Source: JASHPR01 sp963844655 (GTDB taxonomy: Bacteria; Actinomycetota; Actinomycetes; Streptosporangiales; Streptosporangiaceae). Taken from it: a stretch of 64,000 nt of DNA. The stretch spans positions 62,001 through 126,000 of the forward strand of contig CAWJPA010000003.1 in assembly GCA_963844655.1 (NCBI GenBank). Direction: 5' to 3'. Each line of letters begins with the position of its first letter. The stretch's first letter is position 1. Positions 1-9,172 of this stretch are shown here, in pieces. Below the pieces are notes generated by a model. That model saw only the letters and a list, made by a program, of their open reading frames with translations, searched no databases and was not told where the DNA came from. A program made the position numbers and the translations under genes.

Positions 1-422
1 AGTCCCGACCCTCGTCCCTCACCATCCAGCTCCCCGGCCACGGCACCCAGAAGTGGATCTTCGACTCCCACGGGGATCAATGGCGACAGGTCAGCGGCGG
101 GACGCCGATAGCGGTCGCCAACCTGATCGTTCAGATGGTCAGCTACAAGGATGTATTCCTCAGCAGGCGATACGGTCTCACCGAGCCAAGTGCCCGCGTT
201 ATCGGGAAAGGATCAGTAGAGGCGTTCTCCGGGATCGCGGATTCAGCGGCACGGGGCCCCGGTGGCCTCGCCGCAAGCGGTCAGTGGTCGAAGCCAGGCC
301 TCCGTTACGTCACCGATTATTTCGACGCGCAGGGCTTCCCCATGCATTTCCAGCCCGGGACCACGTTGGTTATCCTGGCTCCGGACGGCACGCGAATCCA
401 CACGGCCGGGGCGACACCATGA
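1..422 (+). CDS. DUF3048 family protein, C-terminal part (partial)
   Basis: The frame is open from the window edge to a TGA at 420-422 and gives about 139 residues, so the 5' end lies outside the window. The visible part resembles the C-terminal domain of DUF3048/YerB-type exported proteins: a W-x-F-D strand near the edge, then NLIVQMVSYKDV, then a GKGSVEAFSGI strand, a GQWSKPG turn and a closing PGTTLVILAPDG strand. In that family these lead to a lipoprotein of unknown function. I infer it is the last part of a secreted protein next to the polysaccharide locus. No start or signal peptide can be judged. Confidence 0.72.
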   Translation, partial: SRPSSLTIQLPGHGTQKWIFDSHGDQWRQVSGGTPIAVANLIVQMVSYKDVFLSRRYGLTEPSARVIGKGSVEAFSGIADSAARGPGGLAASGQWSKPGLRYVTDYFDAQGFPMHFQPGTTLVILAPDGTRIHTAGATP

Positions 423-561
423 GCAGCAGCCTTCAGTCGGCCCGGCAGCAGCGTGACCGCAACCACTTCGGCAGTTCGCCTCCTGGCCGCCGCCTCACAG
501 GGCGGCCCTCACCAACGGCTCTTCCTCGATATGCCGCTGCGGCCAGGCCGCAGGCGCGTGC

Positions 562-2436
562 GTGAGCATGCGATGGCAGCCGACGGCGTCGCTGCGCCGC
601 AGGACCGGACAGTGCTCTCCGGCCCCTGAATTCCTGGACCCGCCGGTAGCCGGCTGGCCGCTTAGCACGCGGCGCGGCCATTGGCTCGAGCGCACCGCCT
701 TGTTCCGGCCAGCGCCCGGCGCCAATCCTTTGCCGCCCATCAGACCGGCCGACCGAACGCGGACCGCCGACACCACCAGACGCAGCGCAGGCGGGAAGTT
801 GGCCGAGGTCGCCCGGGGCAGCACCATGAATCTCGTGGGCGCGGTGATCTCAGCGCTCACCACCATTGCCATCACGGTGCTCGTGACCCGGCTGTTCAGC
901 CCTCCTGTCGCCGGCGCGTTTTTCTCCGCGACGTCGCTGTTCCTGATCGTCGAGTCGGTGGCCACCCTGGGCGCCTACGCAGGCGCGGTCTACTTCATCG
1001 CCAGGCTCCGCGTACTCGGCGAGGAACGGCGCATCGCGGTCGTCCTCAGGGCGGCGATCATCCCGGTGACGGTCGCGTCGGTGACGGGCGCGGTCACGCT
1101 GATAGTGTTCGGCACGCCGCTGGCTCGTCTGCTGCTCAGCAATCATCTCGGGCACAGCGAGACGAGCGTCTCCTCGCTGGCCACCGCGCTACGCGCGCTG
1201 GCGGTCACGCTCCCCTTCGCCGCGATCATGGATACCCTGCTCGGGGCCACCCGCGGCTACAGGGACATGCGGCCGAGCGTCGCCATCAACCAGATTTCCC
1301 GCTCCCTCGTGCAGCTAGCGGGGGTGGCGATTGCCGCCACGACCGCCCAGGCTGCCCTGCTCGCGCCGCTGTGGGCGGTAGGCTACCTCCCCGCGGCCGC
1401 TGCGGCCTGGATATGGCTCCTCCGGATTCGCCGGCACGCTGCCGAGCGGGCGTCGCGCCCGGCCATCCCGCCGGAACTCGCTCCGCTGCCGGCCCTGGCC
1501 GCCAGCGTCACGGCGGCCAGCACCAGGCTGACATCGGGCCATGCTTACAGCGACGAACGCCTGCGGAACGTCAACGCCCGTAGCTTTTGGCGTTTCACTA
1601 CGCCGCGCGCCCTGGCGGTGACCGCGCAGATCATTGTCCAGCGAATCGACATCGTGCTCGTGGCCATCTTGCGCGGTCCGACCGAGGCCGCGATCTATAC
1701 CGCGGCTACCCGCTTCCTCGTGGTGGGCCAAATGGGTAACGTCGCCATCAGCATGGCGGCCCAGCCGCAGCTCACCGAGCTGTTCGCCATGAGCGCACGG
1801 GATCGGGTCAACGTGATGTACCAGGCAACCACCGCGTGGGTCATCCTGCTGCTCTGGCCCCTGTACCTGCTCATCTTGATCAACGGACAGCAGTTCCTCG
1901 GCATCTTCGGCCACTCTTACCGGGCCGGGAATACCGTATTGATCATCCTGAGCCTGAGCATGCTGCTGTCGACCGCGTGTGGCCAGGTCGACGTGGTGCT
2001 GATCACCGCGGGCCGGAGCAGCTGGAGCCTGGTTAACGGGCTTCTCGCGATGGTGGTCAACGTCGGCCTGGATCTGATCCTGATCCCGCGTCTTGGAATC
2101 GCTGGCGCAGCCATTGGGTGGGCCGCGGCGATCACCGTCGCCAACTTGATTCCGCTCGCTCAGATTGCGATCACCGCGCGGCTCTCCCCTTTCGGGCGCG
2201 GCACGGCCGTCGCGTGCGGTCTGTGCCTGATCAGTTTCGGCGCCATCCCCCTGGCCATCCGCTTTCTGCTGGGAGCAGGCCCGGTTGGCATCCTTTGCGG
2301 CGCGGCGCTGGGCACAGCGGTGATGGCGGCCGGGCTATGGCGCTTCCGCCGTCCGCTGCGCCTCTCAGTAATGCCGGGCCTTTCGCGTCTCGCGAGAAGG
2401 CGGCTGCAGCTTGGTGCAACTGGGTGGAGGATGTGA
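562..2436 (+). CDS. Wzx-type oligosaccharide flippase (MATE/MVF fold)
   Basis: About a dozen or more hydrophobic segments run through the protein, the first beginning near residue 88 (MNLVGAVISALTTIAITVLV) and the last near the C terminus. Two symmetrical six-helix halves are separated by a polar stretch near residues 290-340. This is the layout of Wzx/MurJ-like lipid-linked oligosaccharide flippases, which move undecaprenyl-linked repeat units across the membrane for Wzy polymerisation. The first 80 residues are Pro/Arg-rich and unlike the rest. A shorter start at TTG 799 or ATG 826 is plausible; I keep the GTG at 562 because the conserved GKLAEVARGST segment lies just before ATG 826. If the start is later, 423-825 is non-coding. 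It lies at the head of the sulfotransferase cluster. Confidence 0.85.
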   Translation: MSMRWQPTASLRRRTGQCSPAPEFLDPPVAGWPLSTRRGHWLERTALFRPAPGANPLPPIRPADRTRTADTTRRSAGGKLAEVARGSTMNLVGAVISALTTIAITVLVTRLFSPPVAGAFFSATSLFLIVESVATLGAYAGAVYFIARLRVLGEERRIAVVLRAAIIPVTVASVTGAVTLIVFGTPLARLLLSNHLGHSETSVSSLATALRALAVTLPFAAIMDTLLGATRGYRDMRPSVAINQISRSLVQLAGVAIAATTAQAALLAPLWAVGYLPAAAAAWIWLLRIRRHAAERASRPAIPPELAPLPALAASVTAASTRLTSGHAYSDERLRNVNARSFWRFTTPRALAVTAQIIVQRIDIVLVAILRGPTEAAIYTAATRFLVVGQMGNVAISMAAQPQLTELFAMSARDRVNVMYQATTAWVILLLWPLYLLILINGQQFLGIFGHSYRAGNTVLIILSLSMLLSTACGQVDVVLITAGRSSWSLVNGLLAMVVNVGLDLILIPRLGIAGAAIGWAAAITVANLIPLAQIAITARLSPFGRGTAVACGLCLISFGAIPLAIRFLLGAGPVGILCGAALGTAVMAAGLWRFRRPLRLSVMPGLSRLARRRLQLGATGWRM

Positions 2437-2550
2437 GGGGCAAATGGGCATAAATCTGGCGGTACGGCCGTCTTCGCGGCGGGCAGCGGCTTGACCACGC
2501 GGCGCGTTCAGGCAGATTCCGCCCGGGGCCGGGGCGGATCCTCGTCAAAC

Positions 2551-3807
2551 ATGCCCGCAGGCGGCGACCGCCGACAGTACCTGGCCGACACCTGCGACCT
2601 GCTGTGGCCGCATCCGGCTACGGTCGCGCTCGGCCGGGTCGCTCCGGGTCGAACCCGGGCACCAGGTCCAGCGCCCGCCCCGGCCCACGGGGCGGCCCGC
2701 GAATTCATCCTGCTGCTTGGTGTTCGCCGGCCGCGGCTCCTGGTGCCGGCAGCGCGCCCCACATGCGCGGCTGCGGTACGCGGGTACAGCGCGCTGGGGT
2801 CTGCGACAGACAGGCTGAGCGCACGAATGCTGTCACTCGCCCTCAGCAGCAGGACCGGCGCCGCGGCTTTCCGTCACCGGATCCAGGTGCATGCCCCGCC
2901 GGGGACCGACACGATCGAGTCGTATCTGTCGGCCGCTCTCGGCCGCGAGGTCCTGGTGAGCCTCTACCTCAGCCCCGCCAGGGCGAACCGCAAGCCCGTT
3001 TTGCAGCTGCTGACCCCTCAGGGTCAGGCCGCCGGATTCGCCAAGATCGGGACTAACCAACTCACCAGGGAACTGGTTACGGCTGAGTACGAGGCGCTAG
3101 CCGCGCTGGGCCACGCCGAGCTGCGGGAGGTTGTGGTGCCCCGGGTCTTGCACTACGGCCCATGGCGCGAGATGAACATCCTGGTGCTCAGCACTCTGCC
3201 GGTATGGCAGCGCCATCAACGGATCACCGAAACGCGGCTCGCCGCGGCCATGAACTCGGTCGCCAGCATCGGCGGTCTGCGCCGCGAGCCTCTCGCGGCC
3301 AGTTCGTATTGGCGACGGCTCACCGGCCGCCTCGCTGCCGCGGATCAGAGCAGCGCCCGCGATACGCTGCTGGACGCGCTGAATGCCCTGAACGAGCGGG
3401 CCGGGCACGCCGCCCTGGTCATGGGCAGCTGGCACGGCGACTGGACTCCGTGGAACATGGCGAGCACGCGCGGCGGGCTGCTGGTATGGGACTGGGAGCG
3501 CTTCACCGACGGCGTGCCGCTCGGCTTTGACGCCCTGCACTACAGCCTGCAGAGGGATGTGGTTCCCGGGCGCCAGAACCCACGGGCCGCTGCCGTCCGC
3601 TGCATCGAGAATGCGCCCGAGTTGCTGGCCCCGTTCCAGGTGGACCGGGGTCAAGCGCGTCTCACTGGTATTCTTTACCTGGCCGATCTTGCCACCCGGT
3701 ACCTGGCCGACCGGCAGTCCGATGCGGGCGCGCGCCTCGGCGCAGCCGGAATGTGGCTAATCCCGGCAATAACCGACGAAATGGGGCGGCTATGCCGGGG
3801 CTGCTAG
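2551..3807 (+). CDS. Protein-kinase-like fold phosphotransferase (APH/choline kinase type)
   Basis: The C-terminal half carries the hallmark catalytic loop GSWHGDWTPWN (near residue 295) followed by VWDWERF (near residue 314), matching the Brenner HxDxxxxN loop and the metal-binding Asp of aminoglycoside/choline-kinase-like enzymes. A nucleotide-binding half with a conserved FAKIG Lys region precedes it. The substrate cannot be deduced; in a polysaccharide locus a sugar or lipid-linked acceptor is more likely than an antibiotic. The frame is open from TTG 2491, and ATG 2551 is the first ATG. The region around residues 70-90 (RPRLLVPAARP) looks like part of the family, so a start as late as ATG 2827 seems too short. 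Confidence 0.7.
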   Translation: MPAGGDRRQYLADTCDLLWPHPATVALGRVAPGRTRAPGPAPAPAHGAAREFILLLGVRRPRLLVPAARPTCAAAVRGYSALGSATDRLSARMLSLALSSRTGAAAFRHRIQVHAPPGTDTIESYLSAALGREVLVSLYLSPARANRKPVLQLLTPQGQAAGFAKIGTNQLTRELVTAEYEALAALGHAELREVVVPRVLHYGPWREMNILVLSTLPVWQRHQRITETRLAAAMNSVASIGGLRREPLAASSYWRRLTGRLAAADQSSARDTLLDALNALNERAGHAALVMGSWHGDWTPWNMASTRGGLLVWDWERFTDGVPLGFDALHYSLQRDVVPGRQNPRAAAVRCIENAPELLAPFQVDRGQARLTGILYLADLATRYLADRQSDAGARLGAAGMWLIPAITDEMGRLCRGC

Positions 3808-3934
3808 CGCACCGGAACCGGGACGGCATGGGCCGCGCTGTTCGCGATGTGCCCGGCTGCCGCGACAGCAAGCAGCGCTCCGGCGGGCCAGCGCGGGAAG
3901 ACTGCGGCTGCTTCGCGAGAAAGGCAGCAGAGAC

Positions 3935-4804
3935 ATGCTTAGCTCGGTATCGGTACCTCCCCCCGTCTGGCGTGCCGCCCACTCTGTGTCGGTGACGGCC
4001 GGCCAGCTCACGTATCCAGCCCGGATGCTGCCCGGCTTCCTCATCGTGGGCGCACAGCGGTGCGGTACGACGTCGATGTACCGCGCTCTCAGCCAGCACC
4101 CGGCCGTGCTCAAGGCCGTGTGGCACAAGGGCGTGCACTACTTCGACACTGACTACGACCGCGGGATCGGGTGGTACCAGGGCCACTTTCCCCTCAAGGT
4201 GCGGGCCCGCCTGGTGCAGCGGTCGGTCGGCCTGGCCCCGTTGACCTTCGAGTCAAGTCCCTACTACATGTTCCACCCGCTCGCCGGCCAGCGCATCGCC
4301 CGTGACCTGCCCGATGTCAAGCTGCTCGTCCTGGTGCGTGACCCCGTGGAGCGCGCCTACTCCGCGCACGCACACGAGTTGGCCCGCGGCTACGAGACCG
4401 AGCCGTTCGAGCGAGCTTTGGAGCTTGAAGCGCCCCGCCTGGAGGGAGAGGCACAGCGCCTCGCGACCGATCCCAGCTACTTCAGCCACAGCCATCAGCA
4501 TCATGCCTACCGGACCCGCGGCCAGTACATCGAGCAACTGGAACGGCTGGAAGGGCTCTTCGGCCGCGACCGAATCCACGTCGTCGACTCGAGTGAGTTC
4601 TGGGCGGATCCTGAACCGTCCTTCAATGCCGTGCTGGACTTTCTCGGGCTGCCGCCCTGCGCGACAGTCGCTTTCGACCGGCACAACGCCCGTCCTCGCG
4701 CACCCATGCCGGAAACGGTCAGGAGCGAATTGCGCGAGCACTTTCAACCCTTCGACCAGCGCCTGGCCAGATGGCACGGCCGGGAACTGAGCTGGCAGAC
4801 ATGA
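3935..4804 (+). CDS. PAPS-dependent sulfotransferase
   Basis: The 289-residue protein has the 5'-phosphosulfate-binding loop FLIVGAQRCGTTSMYRAL at about residues 34-51 and the 3'-phosphate-binding segment LLVLVRDPVERAYSAH near residue 130. A downstream region (QYIEQLERLEGLFG ... VVDSSEFW) is typical of heparan-sulfate/NodH-type sulfotransferases. These enzymes move sulfate from PAPS to a hydroxyl or amine of a carbohydrate. ATG 3935 gives a short leader before the fold; ATG 4025 is the only other good option. The stop overlaps the ATG of the next sulfotransferase (ATGA at 4801), so the two are translationally coupled. Confidence 0.9.
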   Translation: MLSSVSVPPPVWRAAHSVSVTAGQLTYPARMLPGFLIVGAQRCGTTSMYRALSQHPAVLKAVWHKGVHYFDTDYDRGIGWYQGHFPLKVRARLVQRSVGLAPLTFESSPYYMFHPLAGQRIARDLPDVKLLVLVRDPVERAYSAHAHELARGYETEPFERALELEAPRLEGEAQRLATDPSYFSHSHQHHAYRTRGQYIEQLERLEGLFGRDRIHVVDSSEFWADPEPSFNAVLDFLGLPPCATVAFDRHNARPRAPMPETVRSELREHFQPFDQRLARWHGRELSWQT

Positions 4805-5748
4805 CCCCCCTCCCGATACCTTCGGCCGGGGCCGGGCCGGCTCAGAGTCCCTCGCTCACCTGGCGGCGGACGCTTCAGCTTGGCGCGCTGGGCATTGCCT
4901 CTGACCTGCGAGACCGCAGGCGGGAGCCGGCCTTGCGCAAGCGGCCGTCGGCGCACGCGCTCGATCCGCGGCTGCACCAGCCGATCTTCATTATCGGTGC
5001 GCCCCGGTCCGGAACGACATTCCTGGGGAGCTGCATAGGCCGCATCCCCGAGGTCTCGTACCATCTGGAGCCCAGGCTGACCAAGGCCGCAGCGCGCTGT
5101 GTATATGACGGGTCATGGAGCGCGCGCCGCTGCGCAGCGGTGTTCCGGCTGTCCTATTCGGCGATGCTGCTCGCGACGCTGGACGGAGGCCGGCGCTTTG
5201 CCGAGAAGAATCCCGAGAACAGCTTCATTATCCCGTTTCTGGCCGCGGCGCTGCCCGAGGCCCGGTTCGTGCACATCATCCGCGACGGCCGGGATGCGAC
5301 TGTCTCGCACGCCGAACAGCCATGGCTCGCGGCTGCGTCGGCGGGATCAGCCAGGCGCGGCCGTGCCGGGCAGCTCTGGGGGCCCTACCCGCGGTGGTGG
5401 GTGGAATCAGGCCGGCGCGAGGAATTCACCCAGGTCTCTGACGTGGTGCGATCCGCTTGGTGCTGGCGCCGGTTCACCACGGCCGCCCTGGACGGGACGG
5501 CTGCAATGCCGAGCGGCCGGGCACTCGAATTGCGATACGAGGCCGTCGTCGCCGATCCGGACGGCGCAGCAGAACTCCTGGCCGACTTCTTGGCCACTTC
5601 ACCGACCGGATTGCGCGCGCTGCGAGGCGGCCTGGCCGAGGCCAGGACCACTTCCGTCGGACGATGGCGCAGCGTCCTGGATGATCATGAGGTCGCAGAG
5701 GTCCAGTCCGAGATCGGGCCCTTGCTCTCGCGGCTCGGATACGCCTGA
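4801..5748 (+). CDS. Second PAPS-dependent sulfotransferase
   Basis: The ATG overlaps the stop of the preceding sulfotransferase, which decides the start over an in-frame ATG at 4771. The 315-residue product has the PAPS loop IFIIGAPRSGTTFLGSCIG near residues 61-79 and the 3'-phosphate motif FVHIIRDGRDATVSHAEQPW near residue 158, with a conserved FAEKNPENS (substrate/PAPS contact) before it. It belongs to a different subfamily from its neighbour (RSGTT rather than RCGTT; DGRD rather than DPVE), so the pair probably sulfates different positions or sugars rather than being a tandem duplicate. Confidence 0.9.
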   Translation: MTPLPIPSAGAGPAQSPSLTWRRTLQLGALGIASDLRDRRREPALRKRPSAHALDPRLHQPIFIIGAPRSGTTFLGSCIGRIPEVSYHLEPRLTKAAARCVYDGSWSARRCAAVFRLSYSAMLLATLDGGRRFAEKNPENSFIIPFLAAALPEARFVHIIRDGRDATVSHAEQPWLAAASAGSARRGRAGQLWGPYPRWWVESGRREEFTQVSDVVRSAWCWRRFTTAALDGTAAMPSGRALELRYEAVVADPDGAAELLADFLATSPTGLRALRGGLAEARTTSVGRWRSVLDDHEVAEVQSEIGPLLSRLGYA

Positions 5749-5811
5749 GCCTATCGGCACCGATGACACCCGGCCGGCGGAAGACTGGCCGATGTAGAGA
5801 GGCAGGAAGGA

Positions 5812-6756
5812 ATGCGTCGTTACCTGCTCGTGGCGCTGTGGCCCGCTGGGGTAGCCGTGATCGGGGCCGCCACGGTAAGGGCGGCGTGCCGGGCATCGCG
5901 CGACAGCGCGGGCAGGACGGCCGGCGGCGTGCGCGCTGCCCGGCTGGACTCTGTCCCCCTCGCCCTGATCGACGGTGCCAGCGGGTTGGGTCCCGCACTG
6001 GTCCGCGCGGCGGGCGGCCGCGCTCGGGCCAGCCGCGAATCGCCGATCACCCAACCGGCCGCGTGCGGCGCCTGGGTGTCGGATCTCATCCGACTCGGCA
6101 TTATCAGCTGTGCTGACGCGGCCTTGTCGTATGGCGTGATGAGGCTACTAGGGCCGACAGTGGTGAATCACGGCCCGAAGATCGACGAGCCGATCGTCCG
6201 CTGGACCGCCAGCCATCAGGTGAAACGGTGGGCCTTTGTTCAGGAGCGGCTCGGCAAGGTCGGCAATACGTGGACCACCTGGGGCGCGGCCGGAACAGCT
6301 GCGGTATGTCTCGCGGTGGGCTGGCGCACGCACAAGTGGCTGCCTCCGGCCGCGCTCGGGGCCGCGCTTCTGGTCGATCACTACGTGACGCTCGCCATCC
6401 GGCATAAGTTCAGGCGGCCGGGCCCGCCTGGCAGTCCCCGCGGGACCTATCCCTCGGGTGGCTGCGACCGTGTAGTGCTGTTCTACGGGCTCATCGCGTA
6501 CATGCTCTGGCGGGAGTTCAGCGGCAGCGCCACCGGGAAGGTCTGGGCCTTCGGCGCGGTGACTGCCCTGTCCTTCAACGAAGCCTGCAGTCGGCAGTAC
6601 CTGAGCAAGCACTGGTTCACCGACATCGTCACCGGCCTTCTGTACGGCGCAATTCTGCTCGGGCCGTTCATCGCAGGTGTGCGGATGATCGCCGGGCCGC
6701 CCCGTGTGCTGGCCGACCAGGGAAAGCTCGCGCTCGCCGCCGCGAAGATGCCGTGA
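5812..6756 (+). CDS. PAP2-family membrane phosphatase (variant active site)
   Basis: A strong ribosome-binding site (AGGAAGGA) sits just before ATG 5812. The N-terminal third is a poorly conserved, partly hydrophobic leader; the C-terminal two thirds form a PAP2-type membrane domain. The third catalytic motif SRQYLSKHWFTD fits SR-x5-H-x3-D exactly. The first motif is degenerate (RHKFRRPGPP) and the second reads YPSGGCDR in place of PSGH, so the usual general-acid His is replaced by Gly. Homologues with PSGG exist in actinobacteria as far as I recall. In this locus the likely role is polyprenyl-diphosphate or lipid-phosphate dephosphorylation, but the altered motif leaves activity open. Confidence 0.82.
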   Translation: MRRYLLVALWPAGVAVIGAATVRAACRASRDSAGRTAGGVRAARLDSVPLALIDGASGLGPALVRAAGGRARASRESPITQPAACGAWVSDLIRLGIISCADAALSYGVMRLLGPTVVNHGPKIDEPIVRWTASHQVKRWAFVQERLGKVGNTWTTWGAAGTAAVCLAVGWRTHKWLPPAALGAALLVDHYVTLAIRHKFRRPGPPGSPRGTYPSGGCDRVVLFYGLIAYMLWREFSGSATGKVWAFGAVTALSFNEACSRQYLSKHWFTDIVTGLLYGAILLGPFIAGVRMIAGPPRVLADQGKLALAAAKMP

Positions 6757-6761
6757 CCGGC

Positions 6762-7793
6762 TTAACCCTGGGACGATGACCGAGTGGTTACCGGCAGGCC
6801 ACGCGGATTGAAGTACGGGCGATCAGCGATCTCCTGGAACGCCTGCATCAGCGCCGTCCCGTAAGGCAGGGCGAAGGAGTTGCCAGGAAGCGCGCCGACT
6901 GGGTCAGAGTCAAAGTAGACCATGGCCTTGATCTGCGGGTCAGCCTGGGCCGAATGCGCTGCCGCACGCAGCCATTGCGCGCGCAGCATCGGCCCGTATC
7001 TCTCCGGGACGCCATACTCACCTATCATCACCGGCTTGCGGTGGTGGGAAGCCCAGCTGAGGAACGGCCCGGCCACGTCGGAGAACGAACGGTATGGCCC
7101 AGGCCCCGGATAGACGTCAGCACAGGTCCAGTCGACTTCAGAATCGCCCGGATAATACGCGGCGGCGTTTCCCCCGGCTTGGAAGCCCTTAGCCGTCGGG
7201 CACCATACCCACGCGACATTGTTAACGCGTTCTTGCGCAAAAATTGCCCGGACATGTCTCCATGCCGCGATGAACTCTGCGGGCGTGCCTACTAGACTGG
7301 TCAAATTAGGGCGGTCCATTTCCCAGCGCCACTCCAGGAAAATCGGCTTGCCGGTAGCCTTGATTTCTAGCGCGCGCTTGCGGATAACGCTGTCATACCG
7401 GCCGGACGCGACGGCCTCACTGTTGGTGCCCGCCCAGGACAGCAGCAGCATGCTGCCCTGGCCGAGGGCCATCTGCACGCTTTCCGTGGGGAAGGTTGCC
7501 TGCCATTTGAGGTAGGTGTGGACGATGTCCAGACGTCGGCCTAGCGCACCCTGAAGCGTATCCAGTGCGGCAATCTGGGCAGCTTGCGTAAAGAGTCCCT
7601 GACGCACCCAGGCGCCGAAATACGCGCCGTGACCGGGGGTGGGCGGCGCCTGGCGCGCGGCCGGGAACTCCGGCGTCTTCTGTGGCGTGGCCGGGCCACT
7701 GGCCGGGCCGGACGAGCAGCCACTCAGCGCATACATGACGGCCGCTACCGCGAGGACTGCCGCAGCCCGCGTCGCTCGTCGTGTCGGTGCCAT
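6762..7793 (-). CDS. GH26-like exported lipoprotein
   Basis: The protein begins with a lipoprotein signal (basic start, hydrophobic stretch, lipobox ALSGC near residue 25) and a Pro/Ala linker, then a (beta/alpha)8-type domain. FLEWRWEMDRPN carries the probable acid/base Glu and VMIGEYGVPE the probable nucleophile Glu, as in family GH26 (mannanases, lichenases). Start ATG 7793 has GGAGG six bases upstream. It follows the GT2 gene at 7848 on the same strand with 54 bp between them, so they probably share a transcript. It is one of four GH26-like proteins in the window. A role in trimming, releasing or setting the length of the polymer is inferred. Confidence 0.8.
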   Translation of the reverse strand: MAPTRRATRAAAVLAVAAVMYALSGCSSGPASGPATPQKTPEFPAARQAPPTPGHGAYFGAWVRQGLFTQAAQIAALDTLQGALGRRLDIVHTYLKWQATFPTESVQMALGQGSMLLLSWAGTNSEAVASGRYDSVIRKRALEIKATGKPIFLEWRWEMDRPNLTSLVGTPAEFIAAWRHVRAIFAQERVNNVAWVWCPTAKGFQAGGNAAAYYPGDSEVDWTCADVYPGPGPYRSFSDVAGPFLSWASHHRKPVMIGEYGVPERYGPMLRAQWLRAAAHSAQADPQIKAMVYFDSDPVGALPGNSFALPYGTALMQAFQEIADRPYFNPRGLPVTTRSSSQG

Positions 7794-7847
7794 TGCCTGC
7801 CTCCGCTCTGTAGTGTCGTCCGCTAGGGACTCATCGGCCTGGCCTGC

Positions 7848-8756
7848 TCAGATTCCATGGCCTCGAGCGTTAAGGTGCCTCAGCACGGTTTCCCCGGAGA
7901 CAAACCCGGCGGCCACCGCTGCCGCGAACGGGACGCGGCGCTCGTGCCAGTTACTTCGCAGCGCCCGCCGCATCCAGCGCCATGACTCCGCTCGGCTCCC
8001 GAGGCACGCATAGAAGAAGGCGAGCTGGGCGTAAACACGCGCCGCACCAGCCCGCGTGCGGTGGATGTCTGGGTGGTGGTCAAGCATCCAGCGCAATCCG
8101 TCGATCTTGGTCTGCCACTTCTGGGCGAAATATGACGTTTGTCCCCAGGACACGCGGACCAGGGGCTGGTCTACATAGACGATCGGATGCCGGCGGGCAG
8201 AGCGCAGCGCCAGGTCCCAGTCTTCGTTCTGGCCCCCCGGGATTGACTCGTCCACCAGTCCGATGCCCGAAAGCAGCTTCGTGCGCCACGCCAGGTATGT
8301 CGAGGAGTGCACCATGACCATGCGCGAGCGCAGCAGTTCCTGGTACGTCACCCGGTCGCCACCGACCAGGCGCACGCTGGGCTGACCTTCAAAGTCCACC
8401 ACAATGCCGCAACTGGCGAACTCGGCGGCCGACTCTTCCCGCAGCGCTGCGACCTGGGCGCGCAGCTTGCCAGGCAGCCATTCGTCGTCATCATCACAGA
8501 AAGCGACAAGATCAGTACTGAGCGCCATCACTCCGGTATTGCGGGCTCCGGCCAGGCCCGGCGTTCGGGTGTTGTCCATAACCCGCACCGGGCCGTCATC
8601 CTCCAGGCTCGAGTCGATCTCGCTGCGGTCGTGTACCACGATCGCCTGGATATCTCCGGGGTAATCCTGGCTGAGCACCGATGAAAGCGCGGTACGCAAG
8701 GTCTGTGGCCGGTTATGAGTAGGCAGGACCACTCCCACCGAGGGCCAGTCGCTCAC
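7848..8756 (-). CDS. Family 2 glycosyltransferase
   Basis: The 302-residue protein opens with the GT-A signature VGVVLPTHNRPQTLRTALSSVL and has the metal/nucleotide-binding acidic cluster VAFCDDDDEWLPGKL near residue 90, then GGQNEDWDLALRSARR (ED motif) near residue 175. It has no membrane segments, so it should act on the cytoplasmic face, adding a sugar to a lipid-linked repeat unit. GTG 8756 is chosen because GGAAG lies five bases upstream. Donor and acceptor cannot be read from sequence. Confidence 0.88.
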   Translation of the reverse strand: MSDWPSVGVVLPTHNRPQTLRTALSSVLSQDYPGDIQAIVVHDRSEIDSSLEDDGPVRVMDNTRTPGLAGARNTGVMALSTDLVAFCDDDDEWLPGKLRAQVAALREESAAEFASCGIVVDFEGQPSVRLVGGDRVTYQELLRSRMVMVHSSTYLAWRTKLLSGIGLVDESIPGGQNEDWDLALRSARRHPIVYVDQPLVRVSWGQTSYFAQKWQTKIDGLRWMLDHHPDIHRTRAGAARVYAQLAFFYACLGSRAESWRWMRRALRSNWHERRVPFAAAVAAGFVSGETVLRHLNARGHGI

Positions 8757-9172
8757 CCCGACTTCCGCTCCGCCCGGCTGCGGGTCATATCTCCTCCGCG
8801 GCTCATTTGCTGCGAACTTCCGCGAGCGCTACTTAATCGGGATATAGCCTGATAGCTCAGACATCGAAATGACAGCGCCCCGGCCGAGCCTACCTGGCAA
8901 ACCGGCTGACATGCCTCGCGCGTAGCCGGCCACCGGATCCTCTGCGCCTAGTCCGAGCGCCCCTGCCCCGGCCTATCACCGTGTGCCGGCAAACGTTCTG
9001 ATCATGAAAAAGTAGCTTAATTGTGACCTTAGCGGATCTCACCGGATCAGTCCGCGGCGGCTAGGGTAATCATCCGTGTACTCATGGCGCTAACGGGGTA
9101 AACCGTGCACCCCCTATAGCCGTCTACTTCCATAGAGGTGAATTTGCCCCGCACCAACGCTTAAGGATCACC
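8757..9172. other. Divergent intergenic region
   Basis: No gene is seen in these 416 bases between the GT2 gene (leftward) and the beta-propeller gene (rightward). The region should hold both promoters. A relatively AT-rich patch at about 9000-9035 contains TCATGAAAAAGTAGCTTAAT, and AAGGATCACC before ATG 9173 is a usable ribosome-binding site. I could not assign -35/-10 boxes with confidence. Confidence 0.5.
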
